Source of the DNA: Mycolicibacterium rufum
GTDB taxonomy: Bacteria > Actinomycetota > Actinomycetes > Mycobacteriales > Mycobacteriaceae
Direction: 5' to 3'
DNA length: 64,000 nt
NCBI RefSeq assembly: GCF_022374875.2
Contig: NZ_CP092427.2
Span: 310,001-374,000 of the forward strand
The translations under genes and the position numbers were made by a program. The first letter of the stretch is position 1. Every line of letters begins with the position of its first letter. Of the stretch, positions 11,054 to 16,803 are shown piece by piece. The notes beneath the pieces are model-generated. The model saw nothing but the letters and a program-made list of their open reading frames with translations, was not told where the DNA came from and did not search any database.

Positions 11054-11083
11054 GCAGTCCTGAAATTCGATGTCAGGGACTGC
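11054..11083 (-). promoter_or_regulatory. Inverted repeat in the gltB leader
   Basis: GCAGTCCTGA and its near-exact inverse TCAGGGACTGC (one extra base) lie between the likely -10 and the gltB Shine-Dalgarno. In RNA this would form a hairpin with a ~9-nt loop ending one base before GAGGAG. It could be a regulator operator or an RNA element masking the ribosome site; sequence alone cannot decide. Confidence 0.5.
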
Positions 11084-11099
11084 ACCGGCCCGTCGTGCG

Positions 11100-11105
11100 A
11101 GTGTA
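11100..11105 (-). promoter_or_regulatory. Candidate -10 box for gltBD
   Basis: On the minus strand this reads TACACT, a fair mycobacterial -10 (TANNNT). A start about 7 nt downstream gives a leader of roughly 54 nt that contains the inverted repeat and GAGGAG. No convincing -35 was seen. Confidence 0.4.
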
Positions 11106-11122
11106 TCAGCGGGGGTGCGCGG

Positions 11123-11536
11123 CTACCCGGTGAGAACCGTGGGGACCAGCGGAAATCCGGGCAGATTCCGGGCGACCGTCCACACGACGGCAGCCGAGAT
11201 GACGACGGCGAGCAGCGGGGTGCTGTTCACCCGTTTGCCGCGCGAGCGCTGCACGATCACGAAGGCGAGCAGCAGCGGCAGCCCGATCAGCAGGAAGGCG
11301 TTGTCGACGAAGGCGGCGGCAAGGTCGCCGTGCAACACGTCATGGGTCATGCGAAGTCCGCCGCAGGCCGGGCAGTTCCAGCCGGTGAGGGCTTTGAAGG
11401 GGCAGGCGGGGAACACGAAGCTCGGACTGTGCGGATCACCGAGGCCGATGTAGGCGAGGCTGCCCGCCAGCGCGGCCCCGGTGCCGAGGCCGAGGAAGAG
11501 CCGGTTGCGACGGGTGGACGTCGGGCTAGGTGCCAT
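11123..11536 (-). CDS. DUF2752 membrane protein
   Basis: A 137-residue protein with three hydrophobic segments (about 12-32, 75-92 and 105-122). The DUF2752 signature is present: CPFKALTGWNCPACGGLR (about 45-62), with three closely spaced cysteines, then a TH pair. The family has no settled function; the cysteine motif suggests metal or redox binding. Its ATG lies 11 nt inside the end of the upstream TM2 gene. This pairing of a TM2 gene with a DUF2752 gene downstream of lgt is conserved in mycobacteria. Confidence 0.85.
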   Translation of the reverse strand: MAPSPTSTRRNRLFLGLGTGAALAGSLAYIGLGDPHSPSFVFPACPFKALTGWNCPACGGLRMTHDVLHGDLAAAFVDNAFLLIGLPLLLAFVIVQRSRGKRVNSTPLLAVVISAAVVWTVARNLPGFPLVPTVLTG

Positions 11537-11954
11537 CGCGCAGAGGACGCCCCTCGGGGTCGCGCACCTTGTCGGTGAGGATCAGGACAGCGTCGATGAT
11601 GCCCCAGATCACGGCACCGATGCCGCAGGTGATGAGTCCGACGACGAGTTGGGCGATGCCCAGACCCGTGTAGCCGAGGTAGATGCGACCGATGCCCACC
11701 AGTCCGAGAAGGCCCAGCAGCTGCAGCAGTCCGCCGACCACCTTCGACTTCTCCGACAGTGGCTCGCCGGTCATCGGGTGCCGACCGTAGGGCGCGGCCG
11801 GATCCATGTAGGCCGGTGGGTATTGGCCGAGCGGAGGCGGGTACTGCCCCGGCGGCGGACCGTAGTGCTGACCCGGCGGCGGATAACCCGGTTGCTGCGG
11901 TGGAGGCGAGTAGGGGTTGCCCCCCTCACTGCCACTGAATTGCGGCTCGGTCAT
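11526..11954 (-). CDS. TM2-domain protein with proline-rich N-terminus
   Basis: A 142-residue protein. Residues ~10-60 are a low-complexity Pro/Gly/Tyr/Gln tract (repeats like PPGQYPPP) predicted to be disordered. A TM2 domain follows at about 70-125: two hydrophobic helices joined by a short turn with the family-like GIGRIYLGYTGLGIAQL, ending in a charged tail (DKVRDPEGRPLRDG). Function unknown. It overlaps the DUF2752 gene by 11 nt. Upstream lies the broken HNH gene; in relatives lacking that insertion this pair follows lgt directly. Confidence 0.85.
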   Translation of the reverse strand: MTEPQFSGSEGGNPYSPPPQQPGYPPPGQHYGPPPGQYPPPLGQYPPAYMDPAAPYGRHPMTGEPLSEKSKVVGGLLQLLGLLGLVGIGRIYLGYTGLGIAQLVVGLITCGIGAVIWGIIDAVLILTDKVRDPEGRPLRDGT

Positions 11955-11979
11955 GCACCAAGCATGCCAGACCGTGGTC

Positions 11980-12383
11980 TCAGAACGGTGGGGGTTCGTA
12001 GGTGGCGGCCAGCCAGGCTTGGTGTTGACGTTCTTGTTCGGCGTTGAGTTCCAGGCGTCGTCGGCGTTCCTGCTGAATGCGTTCTCGGCGGTCCTGCTCT
12101 CGAGTCTGGCGGCGGCGCGGCATCATCAGGGTGCGTCCGACACCCTCGACCGGCGTCGTGGTGGACACCGACGCGGTCGGCACCGCCAACCCCGGAAACA
12201 GCATCCCGCCGTGCGCCTCCGTCGTGTACACGTGTCCGGTCGGAGCGGTGATCACGATCGTGCCGTCAGGGAGCTGCGCGTCGCGCCAGCCGTTGGGCCC
12301 GGTGTAGAACGTCTTGATCAGATGGTCGGTGCGGCAGTAATGCTTGAGCCCCGAGGCGTGCGTGGGCCCGAACGGCCACGGCG
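11980..12383 (-). pseudogene. DUF222/HNH endonuclease gene, C-terminal fragment
   Basis: 3' part of a 13E12-type DUF222/HNH nuclease gene whose 5' part is at 15699-16727. On the minus strand the frame runs from the target duplication into PWPFGPTHASGLKHYCRTDH, completing the HNH zinc/catalytic region, then WRDAQLPDGT, APTGHVYTTEAHGG and a basic C-terminus rich in RR and RER with the ending ATYEPPPF. Joining the halves with one copy of the 8-bp duplication gives 1425 nt, an uninterrupted frame for 474 residues. Without the insertion this fragment has no upstream start. An internal ATG at 12255 would give only 91 residues lacking the HNH motif. Confidence 0.9.
12376..12383. repeat. 8-bp target-site duplication, left copy
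   Basis: CCACGGCG, identical to 15699-15706. An 8-bp duplication is usual for IS256-family insertion. Both copies are in the same register of the interrupted HNH codons (minus strand, ...CCG TGG). Confidence 0.92.
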
Positions 12384-12418
12384 GGGCTTGTCAAGATTTC
12401 TGTGTATGTGGCGGTGGT

Positions 12419-12950
12419 CTACAGGTAGGGGTTGATGCGTTCGGGGTAGTTCAGGACGAGGGATCCGAGTGCTTGTTTCCAGCCGTTGGTGCGGGCTCCT
12501 TCGACGAGGCGGGTGTGGCGGGAGCGGTCTCCGGTGGCGAGGGGGTCGTCGATGTATCTCTGGCGTTCTCGGGCGCGTTTGTCTTCGATGTTGCAGATCG
12601 CCAGCCACAGCAGTTTGACCGCGGCGGCGTCGTTAGGGAAGTGTCCGCGGTTTTTGATGATCTTGCGCAGTTGATAGTTCAGCGATTCGATCGCGTTGGT
12701 GGTGTAGATGATCCGCCGCAGCTCCGGCGGGAACGCCAGGAACGGGATGAACCGCTCCCACGCGTTACGCCACGCGATCACTGTCGTCGGGTTTGACTGT
12801 CCTAGAGTGGAATTGGCGAACTCTTCGAACGCTTCGGTCGCGGCGTCGACGGTCGGGGCGGTGTAGACGGTTTTCAATGCCGCGGCGATCGCCTTGCGCT
12901 GACCATAGGAGACGAACCGCATCGAGTTGCGGATCAGATGCACCACGCAG
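12419..12950 (-). pseudogene. IS256-family transposase, C-terminal fragment
   Basis: C-terminal part of a mutator/IS256-type DDE transposase. From the IS110 junction the frame reads CVVHLIRNSMRFVSY, then PELRRIIYTTNAIESLNYQLRK, holding the family signature and the catalytic Glu of NAIESLN, to a stop at 12419. The 5' part is at 14503-15336. Excising IS110 with one CT core rejoins the parts in frame as a 454-residue protein. Confidence 0.92.
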
Positions 12951-13035
12951 ACTCCCGCTGTCAACCTTTCATCGTGGACGTGTTTGGTCGCCGCGACTGA
13001 CTCGGTTTGCTCAGCGCGGTCGTGGGGAGGGCGGA

Positions 13036-14256
13036 CTATGCCGCGGTGGTGCGGTGGTGGATGACCGGGTCGTAGAGGGTGTGATCGTGCCAGCAGCGCC
13101 ACAGAATGCGGCACCAGCGCGCACCCAGGCCACGCAGAGCGCGGTGGTGTGGTTGGCCGGCGGCGCGGGCGTGTTCGTAGATGTCGGCCGACCATGGGTC
13201 CTCACGGACGGCGACGAACATCCACCAGTCGATGGCGTGGCGCATTCGCCGGTTGGCGGCGTAGCGGAACCTCACCTGACGGGTGCGCCCGGAGGCCTTG
13301 GTGACCGGAGCCAAGCCGGTCTCGGCCAACAACGACGGCGCCGATGGGAAACGGCTGCGCTGTTCACCCATTTCGGAGATTAATACGCCGGCGGTGACGG
13401 GACCGATACCAGGGAAGCTGGTGAAGATCGGAGTGTCCGGGTGCATGTCGAGCAACTCGCCCAGCCGCTTGTCGTGGGCTCGCAGGTGAGTGTTGAGTAG
13501 CGCGAGCTGTTCTGTGAATGCTTTGGCCGCCAACGCTTTACCGGCGACGGTTCCTTCACTGGCCGACAACAGATGAGGCTGCATCCGGGCGATGAGCGTC
13601 TCAGGTTTCTGCCGGCCACTGTAGCCGTGTCGGCCGGTGAATCCACCCATTCGTCTCGTCGTGACCCTGCTCGCCTGCGCGGGAGTGGGAAAGGTCCGGA
13701 TGAACGCCAGGGTGATGTCACGGTCCAACGAGGAGAACAGGTGCAAAGGTGCGGGGTGGTAGGCCTCCAAGATCGACCGCAGCCGATTTTCGGTATCCAC
13801 CTGCATATCCAGGATGCGCTGACGATCCCGGCTGACCGCGATCAGCTCGGCCAATACCGGCGACGCAACAGCCAACGGCCGCCACTGGGCATATTGGTGA
13901 CGCAACGTGTCGGCCAAAACGTAGGCATCGAACTCGTCGGACTTGGCCGCCGCCATCCGATACCGTTCACGTGCACGCGCCGAGATCTTCGGTGACACGC
14001 AATAGATTTCAGCGCTACAGTGCTGTTGCAGATGCTCGACAAGCAAGCCCTCGGCGCGTTCGATGGCGATACGCACCGAGCCAGTCAGTGAGGCGATCAC
14101 CTCGACCAATATCGTCAAACCGTCGACGGTGTGCGCGATCTTTCGGCTGAGAAGCTGCCCGCCGCGGTCGTCGAGGACGCAGAGGTAATGGGAGCGTCCG
14201 CCCCAATCAATGCCGCACCAGAAACGACTTGCACCGTCCGGACTATCCTGATTCAT
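13036..14256 (-). CDS. IS110-family transposase/recombinase
   Basis: A 406-residue DEDD-type recombinase. The N-terminal RuvC-like domain has Asp17 (CGIDWGG), Glu66 (IAIERAEG) and Asp107/Asp110 (KSDEFDAY). The C-terminal Transposase_20 domain has TSFPGIGPVTAGVLISEMG and SGRTRQVRFR, with Ser322 as candidate nucleophile. All expected catalytic residues are visible and the frame is unbroken, so the enzyme may be active. The ATG at 14256 (MNQDSPDGAS) begins where similarity to the family starts. An open frame continues upstream into the IS256 fragment by chance; that 766-residue reading is not a real fusion. It lies beside a putative bridge-RNA locus. Confidence 0.93.
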   Translation of the reverse strand: MNQDSPDGASRFWCGIDWGGRSHYLCVLDDRGGQLLSRKIAHTVDGLTILVEVIASLTGSVRIAIERAEGLLVEHLQQHCSAEIYCVSPKISARARERYRMAAAKSDEFDAYVLADTLRHQYAQWRPLAVASPVLAELIAVSRDRQRILDMQVDTENRLRSILEAYHPAPLHLFSSLDRDITLAFIRTFPTPAQASRVTTRRMGGFTGRHGYSGRQKPETLIARMQPHLLSASEGTVAGKALAAKAFTEQLALLNTHLRAHDKRLGELLDMHPDTPIFTSFPGIGPVTAGVLISEMGEQRSRFPSAPSLLAETGLAPVTKASGRTRQVRFRYAANRRMRHAIDWWMFVAVREDPWSADIYEHARAAGQPHHRALRGLGARWCRILWRCWHDHTLYDPVIHHRTTAA

Positions 14257-14299
14257 TGCAGTCAGATCCCCTTCGATCCGAAGATTCACGCTGCAATGT

Positions 14300-14453
14300 G
14301 CGGGGCGTGCCCGGAACCTCATCTCGGCACTCGCCGCTGATACCGGTGGTGCTGCTCTCGCTGGCCGGTCCAAGCCCCGCAGCCACCACGGGCGGACAGG
14401 TCTGCATGTGGACCTCGAAGGTGACGCGTTTGCACAGGTCCTGCCCGTGGTGG
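14300..14453 (-). ncRNA. Candidate IS110 bridge RNA (target- and donor-binding loops)
   Basis: Two stem-loops lie in the non-coding left end. Loop 1 (14383-14453) is closed by the 11-bp stem CCACCACGGGC/GCCCGTGGTGG. Its 5' side has GGACCU (14436-14441), which can pair with the left target strand next to the core. Its 3' side has CAUGCAG (14402-14408), which can pair with the right target CTGCGTG through 7 positions with one G-U. Loop 2 (14300-14380) is closed by GCGGGGC/GCCCCGC. Its 3' side has AGAUGAG (14318-14324), exactly complementary to the element's own left end CTCATCT. Its 5' side has CAGCGAGAG (14355-14363), 8 of 9 identical to CAGCGGGAG near the right end. The exact RNA ends are unknown. 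Confidence 0.65.
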
Positions 14454-14502
14454 TGCAGGTGAACGCCGAGACCATCCCGGCCCACCCATTGTTAATAGAT
14501 GA

Positions 14503-15336
14503 GGTCTGCACCGTGGTCTGCGGCCAGGTCGCCTCGACGGCTTCGGCGAAACCGGTCAGCCCGTCGGTGCATACGATCAGGATGTCCTTGACGCCACGGT
14601 TGGCCAGCTCGGCGCATACCCCGGCCCAGAACTTCGCCCCCTCATGGGCGGTCACCCAGATCCCCAGCACGTGCCGGATCCCGTCGAGATCGACACCGAC
14701 GGCGATGTGGGCGGCTCGGTTCTTGACCTGGTGACCGTCGCGGATCTTGATGACCAGAGCGTCGAGGTAAACGATCGGATACAGCTCCTCAAGGGGGCGT
14801 TTCTGCCACTGGGTGACCTCCTCGAGCACCGCGTCGGTGATCCGCGAGATCGTGTCGTGGGACAGCTCGGTGCCGATCGTGGTGGCCAGATGATGCTGGA
14901 TATCGCGGATCGTCATCCCGCCGGCGTAGAGCGAAATGATCATGTCGTCCAGACCGCCCAGGCGCCGCGAGCCCTTCGGGACCAGGGTCGGGGTGAAGCT
15001 GCCGTCCCGGTCGCGCGGGATCGCCAACCCCACGTCGCCGACCTCGCTGGCGACCGTCTTGGGCGTGAACCCGTTGCGAGCATTGGGCAGCTCACGCCCT
15101 ACGGGATCACCCTTGTCGTATCCGAGGTGATCGGTCAGCTCAGCAGCCAACCCGCGCTCGAGCACCGCTTTGACCATCTCGGGCAGAAACCCACCCTGAC
15201 CGGTCAACTGCAGCTGGCCCGCATCGATCTTGGCCAGCACGTCATCGAGAACACCTGCGGACTTCAACGCCTCTACGGCATCAGCCCCCGACATCGGCTC
15301 GTCAGTGGTCACATCCATCGATACTGCTCCATCCAT
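14503..15336 (-). pseudogene. IS256-family transposase, N-terminal fragment
   Basis: First 278 codons of an IS256-type transposase (start ATG 15336, MDGAVSMDVTTDE). It shows GYDKGDP and RELPNARNG, then catalytic Asp in PIVYLDALVIKIRDG and LIVCTDGLTGF, ending at WPQTTVQT where IS110 inserts. The conserved sequence resumes at 12950. Reading on into IS110 gives nonsense (SSINNGWAG). Confidence 0.92.
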
Positions 15337-15372
15337 CAGCAGCCACAGCTACACAAACCATCTGACACGCTC
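15047..15372. repeat. 326-bp tandem repeat, inner copy (IS256 5' end)
   Basis: The first ~97 transposase codons plus the right terminal repeat of IS256. It is followed without a gap by a second copy at 15373-15698. The only difference noticed is T at 15100 against A at 15426, a synonymous change in a valine codon. Confidence 0.92.
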
Positions 15373-15698
15373 CTGGCGACCGTCTTGGGCGTGAACCCGT
15401 TGCGAGCATTGGGCAGCTCACGCCCAACGGGATCACCCTTGTCGTATCCGAGGTGATCGGTCAGCTCAGCAGCCAACCCGCGCTCGAGCACCGCTTTGAC
15501 CATCTCGGGCAGAAACCCACCCTGACCGGTCAACTGCAGCTGGCCCGCATCGATCTTGGCCAGCACGTCATCGAGAACACCTGCGGACTTCAACGCCTCT
15601 ACGGCATCAGCCCCCGACATCGGCTCGTCAGTGGTCACATCCATCGATACTGCTCCATCCATCAGCAGCCACAGCTACACAAACCATCTGACACGCTC
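15373..15698. repeat. 326-bp tandem repeat, outer copy carrying a truncated transposase start
   Basis: Near-identical direct copy of 15047-15372. It contains a second ATG (15662, minus strand) and about 95 transposase codons, which then run into the inner copy's terminal repeat and stop at 15336. It abuts the outer target duplication at 15699, so the element now has two right ends, at 15372 and 15698. Confidence 0.92.
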
Positions 15699-15706
15699 CC
15701 ACGGCG
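15699..15706. repeat. 8-bp target-site duplication, right copy
   Basis: CCACGGCG, matching 12376-12383. It shows that the outer right end, not the inner one, is the boundary of the insertion as it now stands. Confidence 0.92.
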
Positions 15707-16727
15707 TCGTATGGTCCAGATCGCAACCGGCTACCGGACGATCACAGCCCGGGAACCGGCACGTCAGATCCCGCCACTGCAGAAAATCTCGTAGACCGGC
15801 GGAGGGCCGGTACCCCAATTCGGGATCGATACCGGGCAGCCGAATCGGCTTGAGCTTTGCCGTCTTTGCCACCCGGCGGACCGACTCGGCCGGCAACACC
15901 CCGAGTCCGGGCAGATACCCGGGCCGTCGACTGGCTCCCTCGAGCGTGGCCTGCTCAGCCAACACATGGATGACCACCTGCGCCGCGGACTCGCGGATCT
16001 TCGCCGCCGGGCAGTCCTCCAATCCGCACAGGCAGGCCAACGATCCCTCACCGCGCCCCAGTGCGCCGCAGGCCGCGGCGCGGCGCTGCGCCTTGGAGCG
16101 CGGGTCGTGAGCACACACCGACTCGGCGATCAGGTTCAGACGCTGATCGAAGGCTGCGGCATCGACGGCATCAAGGACACCGCCGACTGTCGCCACTCCC
16201 GCCGCCTCCGGGTGCGGTTCCACATCGACGTAGCAGTTCTTCGCCACCAGCGGCGGAACACGCACTGCAGCCGGATCGTAGTCAGCGACCCACACATCGA
16301 TGCGGTCACGAAGCTTGTTCTTGGACAACCGCATCCACTTGTGCACCTGCCGGGCCAGCGATTCATCCAGTCCCGCGATGATGTCGTCCTCGACATTTTC
16401 CGTCCGCGCGACCACCGCTTGCAACACGCGGTAATCGATATCGCCACGTGCGAACACCGCAGCCACTTGCGGCAAGCGCTCATGCAGCCACACCGCCGAG
16501 CGCACCTGATTGCGCGCACGCCCCCGGCTGATGTTCTGGGCCGCGGACACCTCCGCCGCGACCGCCTCGAACACATCGGTATGCCAGAACTGCGCCTCCT
16601 CGTTGCGGCACCGCTCTCGATGCAGCGCCGCGATGGCCTCAAAACGCTGGGCGATCGCCATCGACTCCGCGCGCGCAGCAACGGCCATCGCGTCAATCAA
16701 CGCCGCCGTATCGCGCTTTCCGAACAT
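15699..16727 (-). pseudogene. DUF222/HNH endonuclease gene, N-terminal fragment
   Basis: 5' part of the 13E12-type gene: 343 codons holding the whole DUF222 region and the first half of the HNH motif (CRFPGCDRPVAGCDLDHTTPW). It then enters IS256 and stops seven codons later (ERVRWFV). The ATG at 16727 has a perfect TATAAT 7 nt upstream, pointing to a leaderless transcript. Proteins of this family are multi-copy in mycobacteria and sit near phage and IS insertions; their role is unclear. The lost part at 11980-12383 would supply the remaining Cys/His ligands, so the fragment should not be an active nuclease. Confidence 0.9.
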
Positions 16728-16734
16728 GTGTTCG

Positions 16735-16740
16735 ATTATA
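16735..16740 (-). promoter_or_regulatory. Consensus -10 box of the HNH gene
   Basis: The minus strand reads TATAAT, with 7 nt to the ATG at 16727. That spacing places the transcript start at or next to the start codon. No clear -35 was seen. Confidence 0.6.
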
Positions 16741-16803
16741 TTCGGAGTCGACGAGGCCCACCGGCACGAATTTGGAACCTGGGGATAACTCGGACGTTGC
16801 GAG

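Larger units (their letters stand above)
12951..14501 (-). mobile_element. IS110-family insertion sequence
   Basis: A ~1.55-kb element inside the IS256 transposase gene. It has no terminal inverted repeats and no long target duplication. A CT dinucleotide remains at both junctions (minus strand, 14503-14502 and 12950-12949), which fits IS110 recombination at a core dinucleotide. It contains one intact recombinase gene, a 245-nt non-coding left end (14257-14501) and a ~85-nt right end. A long non-coding segment upstream of the recombinase is the arrangement of IS110-group elements that encode a bridge RNA there. Confidence 0.88.
12384..15698 (-). mobile_element. IS256-family insertion sequence, interrupted by IS110 and with one end duplicated
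   Basis: Bounded by the 8-bp duplication CCACGGCG. The ends are imperfect inverted repeats (GGGCTTGTCA at the left against GAGCGTGTCA at the right, with a further match at TGTGTA). Without the IS110 insert (12951-14501) and the extra end copy, the element is about 1.44 kb, normal for IS256. The transposase is on the minus strand. The insertion falls in the HNH motif of a DUF222 gene. With its transposase split, the copy should not move unless helped in trans. Confidence 0.9.

Noticed and set aside
11980..12255. A stand-alone 91-residue gene
   Set aside because: Its sequence continues in frame upstream into the HNH motif and joins the N-terminal fragment after removal of the insertion, so it is the broken gene's tail.
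13036..15336. An unbroken 766-codon minus-strand frame that appears to fuse an IS256 and an IS110 transposase
   Set aside because: It is a chance read-through of the IS110 junction. IS256 similarity stops at WPQTTVQT, about 80 codons of nonsense follow, and the IS110 protein has its own start. The rest of the IS256 protein is found at 12419-12950.
15373..15662. Second transposase gene
   Set aside because: It is the duplicated 5' end of the same IS256 gene, truncated after about 95 codons by the inner terminal repeat.
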